Below are positions 11,224 to 19,985 of a DNA stretch of 64,000 nucleotides, one piece after another. Below the pieces are notes generated by a model that was not told the DNA's origin, ran no database searches, and saw only the letters and a list, made by a program, of their open reading frames with translations. The translations under genes were made by a program, and so were the position numbers. Each line of letters opens with the position of its first letter. The first letter of the stretch is position 1. Origin of the DNA: DATDAH01 sp963792205 (lineage in GTDB: Bacteria > Actinomycetota > Acidimicrobiia > Acidimicrobiales > DATDAH01); contig CAWBVI010000004.1 of assembly GCA_963792205.1 (NCBI GenBank), forward strand, positions 1,116,001 to 1,180,000, given 5' to 3'.

Positions 11224-13138
11224 TGATGAACCTGACGGTGTCCTTGATCGGGGGGCGGATGGTGGAGATGGCGGTGAGGGTGCGGGCTGTCGAGGCGTTG
11301 CGGGGTGCGGTATTGCGGACGGTGACCACGACCTTGATGGGGTGGGTGGCCCCGGTTGCGAGGTCGGGGGTCGTGTATCCGGACACGCTGGTCACCGCGC
11401 CGGTGATGTTGACCCCGGCCGGGTTGCGGTAGACGACGGTGAAGTTGGTGGTCGAGGCCTGGCCCCGGACCCGCAGCGGTTCGGTGAAGGCGGCGTCGTT
11501 CTGGACCGACGCGAAGTAGGTGATGCTGCGGCCACGGGCGGCGGAGCCGCTGACGGTCTGTCCGGTGAGGGTGTTGTAGATGTTGTTGCCCTGCAGCGCA
11601 CCGGCAGCGCCCCGCTTGATGCGGGCGTCGGGCCGTGCGGCGGGGGGTTGGTGCTCCACCGCGCCGATGTCACATTCGTCGGTGCCGTCGACGTCGCCGT
11701 CGGCGGGTCGGGTCGCGCCCCGCTGATCCGTGGTCACCGCGGGATCGCAGGCGGCGTTCGGGATGGCGTCCACCAGTGGCGAGGTCGCCTGTGGTGCCCG
11801 GGTCAGGGTGGACCCGCCGTTGTTCGCCAACGCCTGCAGTTGCGGGTCGTTGCCGGCGGCCTGGTCGTCGGTGACGTCGTCGAATCCGCAGGACAGGTCA
11901 TCGGCGTAGCTGTACGTCGAGACCCCCGATGCATCGACGTTGCAGTTGGCGCCTCCGCCCAACGGCAGCGCCACGACCGACCCGAACGAATCGAGCCCTT
12001 CCCCGGTAGAGACCAGGTTGGACCCGCCGACGGCGGTGTTCCCCACCACCGTCGCATGCACCAATGTCATTCCGGACGCCACGATGGCTCCACCGCTAGT
12101 GGTGGCGGTGTTCCCGCCGGTGAGCGTGCTGTTGGTTGCCGTCACCGACCCGATGCCGAAGATGGCCCCGCCCGCTCTGGCGGTGTTGCCCATGAAGGTG
12201 CTGTTGGTCGTCATCGCCGCCCCGGCGTAGAGGGCCCCCCCGTCCCGGGTGGCGGTGTTGTTGGCGAGGGTGCTGTTGGCCGTCGTCACCGACTCGGCGT
12301 GGATGCCTCCCCCGTCCAGACTGGCGCTGTTGTTGGCGATGGTGCTGTTGGTCGCCGTGACCGATCCCGGCGTGTTCAGTCCCACCGTGACCAGGCCCGC
12401 ATTGATGGCCCCCCCATTGGCGAAGTCGTCGCCGGTGGCGTTGTTGTAGGTGAAGGTGCTCCCGGTGGCGGTCACCGACAGGGCCGCTTTGACGGCCCCC
12501 CCGCCCCCGAAGTACGTCTCGTTGAAGATGTCGTCGCCGGTGGCGATGTTGAAGCTGAAGGTGCTCCCGGCAACCGTCACCGACGCCGCGCTCCTGATGG
12601 CTCCTCCGCCTCCGCTGAAGGCACCGCCGCCGGAGGCGGTGTTGTAGGTGAAGCTGCTGTTGGTCGCGGTCACCGACCCGGTGGCGCTGATCGCCCCCCC
12701 GCCTCCGGCCATGTTGTTGGTGAAGATGGTGTCGGTGACCGTCACCGACCCGCCCGCGCTGATGGCCCCGCCGGGACCACTGGCCTTGCCGTTGCTGAGC
12801 TGGAGGTCGTTGACGGTCAACGCCGCGGTGCTGGTGTGAGCAAGGATCCGGCGGGTGACGCCGCCGCTGAGGAAGTGGTCGTTGCCGTCGATGGTCAACG
12901 GCTGGGCGCCGCTGTAAGTCGGGTCGGTGGCGCCGGTGATCGTGAAGTCGGCGGTGATCTCGATGGTGTGGGGACCGGTGTTGTCACTCGAGGCCACGGT
13001 GAGTGCCGACCGGTACGACGCCTCGTCGCCCACGAACCACAGGGTCGCCGCCGCCGGGGCCACCGTCACCGCCACCGCGACCGCGGCGACCAGCACCGCC
13101 ACGACGGCACCGGCAAACCCCCTCCCCCTCCCGCCCAT
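11210..13138 (-). CDS. Secreted beta-helix adhesin-like protein with choice-of-anchor Q region
   Basis: 642 residues. I chose the ATG at 13138 because it begins a clean signal peptide (MGGRGRGFAGAVVAVLVA, then cleavage near APAAA); an upstream in-frame start would put ~33 polar residues ahead of it. Residues ~40-420 are a right-handed beta-helix with repeated GGAI-type turns (GGGGAISA, DGGALYAG) and TNST/NNTA repeats like polymorphic outer-membrane proteins. About 425-500 matches the choice-of-anchor Q pattern (SPLVDAIPNAACDP, DQRGATRP, CDIGAVEH). The last ~140 residues look like an Ig-type extracellular domain. No LPXTG or C-terminal membrane segment is seen. The gene is intact although it lies beside the frameshift-rich Tc locus, and direct repeats flank it on both sides. 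Role: cell-surface or secreted adhesion, inferred. Confidence 0.8.
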   Translation of the reverse strand: MGGRGRGFAGAVVAVLVAAVAVAVTVAPAAATLWFVGDEASYRSALTVASSDNTGPHTIEITADFTITGATDPTYSGAQPLTIDGNDHFLSGGVTRRILAHTSTAALTVNDLQLSNGKASGPGGAISAGGSVTVTDTIFTNNMAGGGGAISATGSVTATNSSFTYNTASGGGAFSGGGGAIRSAASVTVAGSTFSFNIATGDDIFNETYFGGGGAVKAALSVTATGSTFTYNNATGDDFANGGAINAGLVTVGLNTPGSVTATNSTIANNSASLDGGGIHAESVTTANSTLANNTATRDGGALYAGAAMTTNSTFMGNTARAGGAIFGIGSVTATNSTLTGGNTATTSGGAIVASGMTLVHATVVGNTAVGGSNLVSTGEGLDSFGSVVALPLGGGANCNVDASGVSTYSYADDLSCGFDDVTDDQAAGNDPQLQALANNGGSTLTRAPQATSPLVDAIPNAACDPAVTTDQRGATRPADGDVDGTDECDIGAVEHQPPAARPDARIKRGAAGALQGNNIYNTLTGQTVSGSAARGRSITYFASVQNDAAFTEPLRVRGQASTTNFTVVYRNPAGVNITGAVTSVSGYTTPDLATGATHPIKVVVTVRNTAPRNASTARTLTAISTIRPPIKDTVRFITNRS

Positions 13139-13206
13139 CGCGCCACCGTAATCCTTCCCGTCCGGCCCCGCCCTGGCTCCACTATCGCCACACGGGCCGT
13201 CATCCA

Positions 13207-13356
13207 GACAGCGGATGACTGGGGCCCGGACGCTCACCGGGCCTCCGTGCCATCAGCGCCGTCCGAGCGATCCGCACAGCGCTCGGCGTCGGATCCTTAC
13301 GAGTGAGCCGCTCTGCCGACTGAGCTACCCGGGCGGGTCGTGCCAGCGTAGAGGGC
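13207..13356. repeat. Direct repeat copy B (~150 bp), upstream of the adhesin gene
   Basis: Partner of 11054-11201. It shares the leading GACAGCGGAT, the block around CCGCACAGCGCTCGGCGTCG, the tRNA half and the trailing GTAGAGGGCC. Inside are a GGCCCGG/CCGGGCC hairpin (13224-13243) and a CCGAGCG/CGCTCGG hairpin (13263-13286), both less perfect in copy A, so copy B looks closer to the original. Confidence 0.85.
13297..13334 (-). pseudogene. tRNA-Thr(CGU) 5'-half fragment, copy B
   Basis: Minus-strand tRNA positions 1-38 as in copy A, with CGT at 13299-13301 as anticodon, and GTCGGCAGAGC in the D arm. The sequence after A38 (GGATCCGACGCC) does not complete the anticodon stem, and no T arm follows within 80 bases. 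The break point in the anticodon loop is the same in both copies. Confidence 0.7.
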
Positions 13357-13394
13357 CGCGGGGCAAGGGCCGCAGGGCGTTCCGCGGACCCCGG

Positions 13395-14859
13395 TCAGCT
13401 CACGAGGTCGTCGAAGCGGGCTTCCCAGCCGTACACCGCCAGGTGGGCGTTGGAGTAGCGCGGGTCCTCGGTGACCTCGGGGCCGAACCAGGCGGGGGGG
13501 TCGAAGGCGGCGAGGGCCTCGTCGTCGGGGAACTCGACGTCGATCAACCAGAGACCGTCGAGCGATCCGGCGAACACGTCGACCTCGGCGACGTGGTCCC
13601 CGACGGGCACGCGGTGGCGGGTCTTCTCCACCCTCCGGCCCTCGGCCAGGGGCCACGAGCGCGTCGAACTGGGCCTGCTCGATCGGCCACTCGATCTCGG
13701 TCCGGCTGGCGCCCGTCCCGGCCTTGATGGTCAGCGTGGCCCCGACCTCGGACTGCTCCCGCACCCGCACGGCCACCCTGCGGTCGATGGCGATGTAGCC
13801 CTGGCGGATGCGCCGGCCGCTGCCGTTCAGCTCCAGGTGCTCGGCCACGAGGAAGGTCCGCTCCCGCTCGACGGTCGAGACCTCCTGGTCGGGACGCTCG
13901 TCGAGGTCGGCCAGGTCGGCGATGCTGCCCGCCTTGGGCTCCCGCCCCTGCTTGCGGTCGATGACCCAGTAGCTCCGGACCCGGGCCGCGAACGCGTCCG
14001 CGTCTTCGGCCAGTAGGCGGGCCCCGAGGCCGAAGGCCCGGGCCCGGAGGTCGGCCTGACGGTGCCGGGCCACCTCGAGGGCGGGCCGGACGGCCTTGCC
14101 ACCGCCGTAGGCCTCGGGATCGGCGCGCAGCGCGGCGACCAGGGCGGAGAGGTCGTGCTCGTCACCCAGCGCGTCGCTGAGGTCGTCGAGGCGGTCGACC
14201 AGCGGGCCGAGCACGCTCGGCGCGGTCGGCTCGACCAGCCGCACCTGGTACCAGAGCTGCTTGACGTACTTGCGCCACTCGTGCAGCCGCTCGTCGACCG
14301 GGTCCTTGCGGGCCTTGGTCAGCTTCCGGCAGGCCTGGTCGTAGGTGCCCCCGATCGACTCGGCCACGGCGTCGATGTCGTCGGGCAGGGACCACTGCTC
14401 GACCGCCAGGCGGACCTTGGCCAGCTTCCGGCGGGCGCGGACGACGTTCGGGTCCCCCTGGCCGACCGACCGGGACGACGAGTCCGCCTTCGTCTCGAGG
14501 GCCTTGGCCACGGCGTCGAGGGCCTCTCCGCAGCCGTCGTCGCCCTCGGCCGCCCGGAGGTCCTGGAACGTGGCCAGCTGCGCCTGCGCGTCGCGCACCG
14601 AGGCGAGCAGGCGGCTGGCGTCGCGCACCTTGCGGTTGGCGGCGTCATAGTCGGCCTCACCGAGGACCGGGCGCACCAGGCGGAGCAGGGCCCGCAGCTC
14701 CTTGTTCCGCTTGCGGACGTCGTGGACCGCCTTCTCGATGGCCTCCGGTTCCGCGCCGTCCAGGTCGTCCAGCCGGCCCAGCGCGGTGTCGAGCCGCTCC
14801 CTCGCGACGCGACGAAGACCCTGGTCGATCGCTTCGTCAGGTTCGAGTCGGTACCCCAA
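13395..14859 (-). pseudogene. CHAD-CYTH domain protein with one frameshift
   Basis: About 488 residues after correction. An N-terminal CHAD domain (residues ~1-290: helical, conserved His/Arg/Lys such as VHDVRKRNKELRALLRL and HEWRKYVKQLWYQ) binds polyphosphate. A C-terminal CYTH domain (VERERTFLV, GYIAIDRRVAVRVRE, TEIEWPIEQ, LIDVEF) is the triphosphate tunnel fold. The frame breaks near 13645-13655 (coding strand GTGGCCCCTGGCC). One missing C would join the two parts and give a normal CYTH ending at 13395. It is probably an inorganic polyphosphate or triphosphate enzyme. The order CHAD then CYTH is the reverse of many homologues. A single deletion in a C run may be a sequencing error, so the gene could be intact in the organism. 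Confidence 0.78.
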
Positions 14860-14929
14860 CTGCCCTCACTCCCGGCGGGTCACCCACAGCTTTCCAGGCG
14901 ATTCCCCCGGTGCCAAACGCCGGGGCCGA

Positions 14930-16031
14930 TCAGGGGGCGACGACCCCGTGGATCGGGGCGGGCGGGCCGGACTCGCCGGCCATCCGGGCCAGGAGCTCAG
15001 CCGCCCCGGACAGGCCGACGACCTCCCTGGGCAGCGCGGCAAACGGGTATCGGTCGGCGGCAAGGAGGTCGAGCGCGGCGGCGTGGTCGGCCAAGTCGAC
15101 CCCCAGCGCCCCGAGGACCCGGAGCTCCCGGATGACGACCTCGTCGGGGTGGAAGCCGGGCGCCTCCGCGCTCGGGCCCCTCGTGCCGGCGACGACGATC
15201 GTCCCGCCCGTGCGGGCCAGGGCCACCGCCTGGGCGAAGGCCGCCGGCGCCATGGCGGTGACGTCGACCACCACGTCGGCCCGCCGACCACCGGTCGCGC
15301 GCCGGAGCGCCTCGACGGGGTCGTCGACGCTCACGTCGACCGTGAGGTCGGCGCCGAAGCGCTCGGCCCAGAGGAGCCGGTCGGCGTCCCGCTCCCCTGC
15401 CCCGGTCACCATCACGAACCCGGCACCCGCCTCCCGTGCCGCCGCCACCACGCAGAGGCCGCGGATGCCGGGACCGAGCACGGCCACCACGTCGCCGGGA
15501 GCGGTACGGGGAACCCGGGCGCCCCAGCGGAGGCCGGCGCCCAGCGGGTTGAACACGGTGGCCAGGACGGGGTCCAGGTCGTCGGGGACCGGGAGCACGA
15601 GCGAATCGGGACGGAGCTCCAGGTGGGTCGCGTAGCCCCCGCAGAGGCCACTGCCCACGTCGGTCCCGGCGAAGCCGTACATGGTCCGCAGGCCATGGCG
15701 GCGGCAGGTTCGCGGCTCGCCTGCTTCGCAGCGCGGGCAGTCCCCGCACCCGAGGAAGACCTCCAGCGCCACCCGGTCGCCCTCGGCCACGCCCCACCGC
15801 TCGGCGGCATCCGGTCCGAGCTCCTCCACGATGCCCACGACCTCGTGGCCGGGCACGAACGCCCACCCCGGGTGCAGCGCCCCCGTGAACTGCTCGTGGT
15901 CCGTTCCGCACAGCCCGCAGGCCTCGACCCGCAGGATCCCGTTGTCGGCCCGCACCGTGGGCAGCTCCACGGAGGTCGCGACCAGCTGCCGGGGGGCCTC
16001 GAGGACGAGCGCCGTGGCGGACTCAGCCACG
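14930..16031 (-). CDS. Zinc-binding medium-chain alcohol dehydrogenase
   Basis: About 366 residues. MDR-family alcohol or polyol dehydrogenase using NAD(P). The catalytic zinc site is visible (ACGLCGTDHEQF; GHEVVGIVEELG) and the structural zinc Cys cluster CGDCPRCEAGEPRTC is complete. The Rossmann part has AVLGPGIRGL in place of the usual GxGxxG. I chose GTG at 16031, which gives the standard beginning VAESATALVLEAPRQL; an ATG at 16054 is also possible and shares CATG with the divergent thioesterase start at 16053. Substrate unknown. Confidence 0.82.
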
Positions 16032-16052
16032 GGGTCTGCCAAGCTGCGCGCC

Positions 16053-16499
16053 ATGCCCGATGACGCCCGCCCGCCGCTGTCCGAGGCGGAGCAGGATCGA
16101 CGGCGGCAGGCCATCAAGGGGATCTTCCCGACCACTCCGTTCATGGGCCTGCTCGGCATCACCTTCGACCGCTACGAGCCCGACGACGTGGTCGTGCGCC
16201 TCCCGTTCCACGAGCAGCTCACCAATGACGGCGAGGTCTATCACGGTGGGGTCATCGCCACGATGCTCGACACGGCGGGCGCGGCCGCGGCGTGGTCGAA
16301 CCACGACTTCGACAAGGGCTCGCGGGCGTCGACGGTGGCCCTGTCGGTCCAATACGTGGGCGCGGCCCGCCGCTCGGACCTCGTCTGCCACGGCCGGGCG
16401 GTGCGCCGCGGCCGCGAGCTGATCTTCTGCGAGGTCACCGCCGCCGATGGCGACGGACGGGTCGTGGCCCACGCCCTGCAGACCTACCGGATCGTCTGA
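16053..16499 (+). CDS. PaaI-family hotdog thioesterase
   Basis: 148 residues. Single hotdog domain that hydrolyses acyl-CoA thioesters. The catalytic-loop motif LTNDGEVYHGGVIATMLDTA (residues ~54-73) is typical of PaaI/YdiI enzymes, with HGG at the active site, and is followed by the strand STVALSVQYVGAA. The ATG at 16053 begins MPDDARPP; there is no clear Shine-Dalgarno sequence and the divergent dehydrogenase starts essentially on top of it, so both may share one tiny control region. It converges with the arylsulfotransferase-like gene, leaving a 6-base gap. Confidence 0.85.
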   Translation: MPDDARPPLSEAEQDRRRQAIKGIFPTTPFMGLLGITFDRYEPDDVVVRLPFHEQLTNDGEVYHGGVIATMLDTAGAAAAWSNHDFDKGSRASTVALSVQYVGAARRSDLVCHGRAVRRGRELIFCEVTAADGDGRVVAHALQTYRIV

Positions 16500-16505
16500 C
16501 GCCGG

Positions 16506-18209
16506 TCAGGGCACGGGCGGGTCATCGATCGCCACCTCGGCGGCCGCGCCCCGCGGGTACCAGGTGTCGAGGTGCTCGGCCCGGTAGCTCCGCCACCCGT
16601 ACTCCGCCCCGGCCAGCAGGCGGATGTCGAGCACGGTGGCCCCTGACGCCCGGTCGACCTCGAGGAGACGGGCCGAGTAGAAGTCGCCGGTCGAGGGGTC
16701 GGCCACCGCGCCATGGCAGATGAGGATGTGACCGCCGCCGATGTGGTCGGCGTCGCCGAGGAAGTCGGCGTAGGTCGGCTCGCCACCGGGCTCGGTCGAG
16801 CGGTGCTCCCAGACCTGTCGCGCCGTCCAGGTCGCCCGCGGCCCGTCGTGGTCCAGGGCGTAGACGACGGCCCGGCTGTAGGGCAGCGTGGTGCCGCCGG
16901 CCGGGACGGTCCCCGGCCGCTCGGTGCCGTTGTCATAGATCAGGACCGTGCCGTCGGCCTGCACCTCGGGGGCGTGCTGCTGGTGGAACCACTCGCCCTC
17001 GGTCAGCCGGAAGTCCTGCCCGGGCCCGAGCTGCCACAGGACCTCACCCGCGGGGCCCTCTGGGTCCCGACGCCACCGCAGCGCCATCACCGAGCTCAGG
17101 TTGCGGGCCGACACCAGCACCACGTTCTCGTCCTCGAAGACCTCCGCCGAGTTGGCGTGAGACCAGTCGACGAAGGGCCGGTTGCCGTAGGCCAGCTGAT
17201 CGGTCTTCACCTCGCACATCTTCAGGCCGGGCTGGGCCACGGGGTCGATCGAGTCGAGCAGCGAGATCCGGTGGACGATCTCGCCCTCGGGCGTGAACTC
17301 CAGGATCACGTCGCCCCGGATGGGGCGCGGGCCGGGCGGGAGCGGGTCGACGGGGCAGAGGTCGGCCGGGAACCCGTCCACGGGGCGGATCTCCATGCCC
17401 AGAGCGAGGAAGTTGCCGTTGGGCAGGAGGTCGGCCACCTCGTGGTGCAGCCGCGGGGTCTCGAGCACGACGGCGCCGTCGCCGTAGGTGTCGCGGTCGA
17501 GGGAGTCCACCTGGCCGAAGCGCACCCGGTTCCGGGTGGTCCACTCGCGCACGACGTCGCCCAAGACGTCGATCTCCCGGGCGCCGATGTTGCCGTAGTT
17601 GAAGATGAGGTTGCCGCTCGGCAGCTGGCGCACGTCGGCGATGCTCTGCTCGGCCTGGTGGTACCAGACGACCTGGCCGTCCTGGTCGACGGCCAGCAGC
17701 GAGCCCGACAGGGGCAGGTCGTCCACCCCGGCCCCGGCGTTGAAGAGGGTCACGCCTGGGCGGGCCCGGGCCGTGGCCGAGACCGTCAGGTCGGGGAGGT
17801 CCCCGGGGAGGGCGCCGGTGGTGAAGCGGAGCCGCCGCGATGCCGTCCGCAGGCCCGGGCTGCCCTCGACCCGCACGGCGTACTCGGTCTCCGCCCGCAG
17901 CCCGACCAGCGGGATGGTCAGCTCGGTGGCGGGGTCGGCCGGTGGTGGCACCACGACGGTGTGCCCACCGGCTGCCCGGGCGACGACTCGGGGGCGGACC
18001 GGCGTGTCGCTGACGACGTCGACGACCGCGGTCAGCACGCTGTGCGGGCCCTCCGCCACCTCGACGGTCGTCGCCCCGGCCGTGCCCGCCACGAGCGTCG
18101 TGGTCGTGGTGGACGCCACCGACAGGTCGCCGGCTCCGTCGTCGCCGGAACAGCCGGCCAGGAGTGCAGCGGCGCAGAAGAGGGTGGCGAGCCGCCGGGG
18201 GGCGAGCAT
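16506..18209 (-). CDS. Arylsulfotransferase (ASST)-family lipoprotein
   Basis: 567 residues. The N-terminus is a lipoprotein signal (MLAPRRLATLFCAAALLAGC, lipobox LLAGC, Cys20), then a Thr-rich linker, a fibronectin-type domain (~40-150), and a six-bladed propeller typical of ASST proteins (~165-560) with DQDGQVVWYHQ, NGNFLALG, FVDWSHANSAEVF and GGHILICHGA. The His-containing SHAN motif and late CHGA match the family's active-site region. Bacterial relatives transfer sulfate between phenols, but many actinobacterial members are uncharacterised, so the substrate is open. It is predicted to sit on the outer face of the membrane. Confidence 0.8.
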   Translation of the reverse strand: MLAPRRLATLFCAAALLAGCSGDDGAGDLSVASTTTTTLVAGTAGATTVEVAEGPHSVLTAVVDVVSDTPVRPRVVARAAGGHTVVVPPPADPATELTIPLVGLRAETEYAVRVEGSPGLRTASRRLRFTTGALPGDLPDLTVSATARARPGVTLFNAGAGVDDLPLSGSLLAVDQDGQVVWYHQAEQSIADVRQLPSGNLIFNYGNIGAREIDVLGDVVREWTTRNRVRFGQVDSLDRDTYGDGAVVLETPRLHHEVADLLPNGNFLALGMEIRPVDGFPADLCPVDPLPPGPRPIRGDVILEFTPEGEIVHRISLLDSIDPVAQPGLKMCEVKTDQLAYGNRPFVDWSHANSAEVFEDENVVLVSARNLSSVMALRWRRDPEGPAGEVLWQLGPGQDFRLTEGEWFHQQHAPEVQADGTVLIYDNGTERPGTVPAGGTTLPYSRAVVYALDHDGPRATWTARQVWEHRSTEPGGEPTYADFLGDADHIGGGHILICHGAVADPSTGDFYSARLLEVDRASGATVLDIRLLAGAEYGWRSYRAEHLDTWYPRGAAAEVAIDDPPVP

Positions 18210-18251
18210 TGGTCGCCGATGGTAGGAGCGGCGTGGGGGCAGAATGCTCCC

Positions 18252-18533
18252 GTGCTGCACCACGTCGTCTGCCTCCGCGTGCCCGATCCCGTCCAGGCCG
18301 AGGAGCTGGCCAACCGGCTGAGAGCCCTCCCGGGCCTGATCCCGGAGGTCCGCGCCTACGAGGCCGGCACCGACGTCCTCCACGGCGACAACAGCTACGA
18401 CGTCGGCCTGTGGTCCACCTTCGACGACGTGGACGCCCTCGAGCGCTACCGCGCCCACCCCGCCCACCAGGCCGTCCTCCAGCTCATCGCCGAGGTGAGC
18501 ACGGAACGGGTGGTGGTGGACTGGGAGGGCTGA
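18252..18533 (+). CDS. Dabb-family (stress-responsive A/B barrel) protein
   Basis: 93 residues starting at GTG 18252 with LHHVVCLRVPDPV, the usual N-terminus of Dabb proteins, followed by the LPGLIPEVRAYEAGTDV core and YRAHPAHQAV, a conserved family motif. These small dimeric alpha/beta barrels are of mostly unknown function. A near ATG at 18244 is out of frame. It starts 42 bases from the divergent ASST gene and converges on the solute-binding protein gene. Confidence 0.82.
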   Translation: MLHHVVCLRVPDPVQAEELANRLRALPGLIPEVRAYEAGTDVLHGDNSYDVGLWSTFDDVDALERYRAHPAHQAVLQLIAEVSTERVVVDWEG

Positions 18534-18544
18534 AGCTCGGCTCT

Positions 18545-19978
18545 TTACTCCGGGACCCGTTCGTTGTAGGCGGCGATGGCGTCGTCGGCCTCGGCCTGGA
18601 GATCGGCGGCGGTCTCGGCGGGGTCGGCGTTGTCGAGCACGAGGGCCTCGATGGCGTCCTCGACCGCGTTGCGGAACTCCACGTAGGCGCCGATCACCGG
18701 CCCACCCCCACCCGGGGGCAGGTTGTCGTCGGCCAGCTGCTCGTAGGCCACCTGGTAGCCGGGGCGGTCGGCCCACAGGGCCTGAACCTCGGGGTCCTCG
18801 GAGGCGGCGGCGCTGATCGGGATGTAGCCGGTGTTGACGTGCCAACGGGCCTGCTGCGCCGGGTCGACGAGGTAGGTGACGAAGTCCCAGGTGGCGGCGA
18901 TCTGCTCGGGCGACGAGCCGTTGGCCACGATCGACAGGGCCGCGCCGCCGGCGCTCGTCGGGCCGGCGGCGACCGGACCCGGGAGCGGGCCGATGCCGAT
19001 CTCGACGTCGGTCTCGATCGTGCCCGAGTCGAGGGCGTCGTAGACCGATCCGAGGGCGCCCGACGTGCCGATGGTGAAGGCGGCGTCACCGTTGGCGAGA
19101 GCGAAGAAGTGATCCGCCCCCGACGGGTTGCGGCCCACGTTGAAGATGAGGTCCTCGTCGACCATGTTCCGGACCCAGTCGAAGATGTCGACCATGGTCT
19201 CGTTGTCGACCGTGGCGGCGGTGGCCCGGGCGTCGCGGCCGTTGGTGTTGTCGACCAGCTCCTGGCCCGCCATCGAGCTCCACTGCTCCGGATACCAGGG
19301 CTGGACCTCCAGGGCCATGGCGTTCTCGGCGGCGCCGGCCTCCACGATCGTGCGCCCCATCTCCAGCATCTCGTCGAGGGTGGCGGGCGGCGCGTCGGGG
19401 TCGAGGCCGGCGGCCTCGAAGTCGTTGCGGTCGTAGTAGAAGACCGGGTTCGACACGTTGAACGGCATCGGCCAGAGCGTGCCCTCGACCTCCCACTCGG
19501 CGAGGACGGAGGGCAGCAGGTCGGACGTGTCGTACCCCGCCGCCTCCACGCAGGCCGCGGCCGGCACCGTGCTGCCGCTGTCGATGACGGTCTGCAGCGT
19601 GGTCTCCTCGAGCTGGACGAGCTGCGGCAGCTCGCCGCTGCGGAGCCCGGTGAGGTACTTGTCGAGGGTCTCGTCGTAGGAGCCGGAGAACACGCCGGTG
19701 ACCACGACGGCGTCCTGGCTGGCGTTGTAATCGGCGATCAGATCGTTGAGCGTCTCCTCGTTGGAGGCGGTCATGGCGTGCCAGAACTCCACGTCCACCG
19801 GCTCGGTGGCCGCCTCCAGGGCGTCAACCGGGCAGAGCTCGGGATCCACCTCGGCGTCGCGCCCCTGCGCCCCTTCACCACCGCCGCCTCCCCCACCTCC
19901 GCTGTCACCACCGCCGCAGGCGGCGGCCACGAGGGCCAGGGCAGCGAGGAGGACGAGAAGGCGGCGGGGGGTGGTCAT
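18545..19978 (-). CDS. Extracellular solute-binding lipoprotein (family 1, UgpB-like)
   Basis: 477 residues. Lipoprotein signal with lipobox AAAC (Cys21) and a glycine-rich linker. Family-1 sugar-binding fold: VEFWHAMTASNEETLNDLI, PMPFNVSNPVFYYDRNDF, IGTSGALGSV, HVNTGYIPIS and a C-terminal YVEFRNAVEDAIEAL. The FWHAM and PFNVSNP motifs are closest to glycerol-3-phosphate binders (UgpB), so a glycerophosphodiester or oligosaccharide ligand is likely but unproven. It is the last gene of a complete importer operon reading 22874 to 18545: ATPase, MalF-type, MalG-type, binding protein. It lies 7 bases after the permease stop. Confidence 0.9.
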   Translation of the reverse strand: MTTPRRLLVLLAALALVAAACGGGDSGGGGGGGGEGAQGRDAEVDPELCPVDALEAATEPVDVEFWHAMTASNEETLNDLIADYNASQDAVVVTGVFSGSYDETLDKYLTGLRSGELPQLVQLEETTLQTVIDSGSTVPAAACVEAAGYDTSDLLPSVLAEWEVEGTLWPMPFNVSNPVFYYDRNDFEAAGLDPDAPPATLDEMLEMGRTIVEAGAAENAMALEVQPWYPEQWSSMAGQELVDNTNGRDARATAATVDNETMVDIFDWVRNMVDEDLIFNVGRNPSGADHFFALANGDAAFTIGTSGALGSVYDALDSGTIETDVEIGIGPLPGPVAAGPTSAGGAALSIVANGSSPEQIAATWDFVTYLVDPAQQARWHVNTGYIPISAAASEDPEVQALWADRPGYQVAYEQLADDNLPPGGGGPVIGAYVEFRNAVEDAIEALVLDNADPAETAADLQAEADDAIAAYNERVPE

Positions 19979-19985
19979 GGGCGGG

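Noticed and set aside
11342..13306. 654-residue plus-strand frame
   Set aside because: Antisense to the adhesin gene; the minus frame has a signal peptide and beta-helix repeats.
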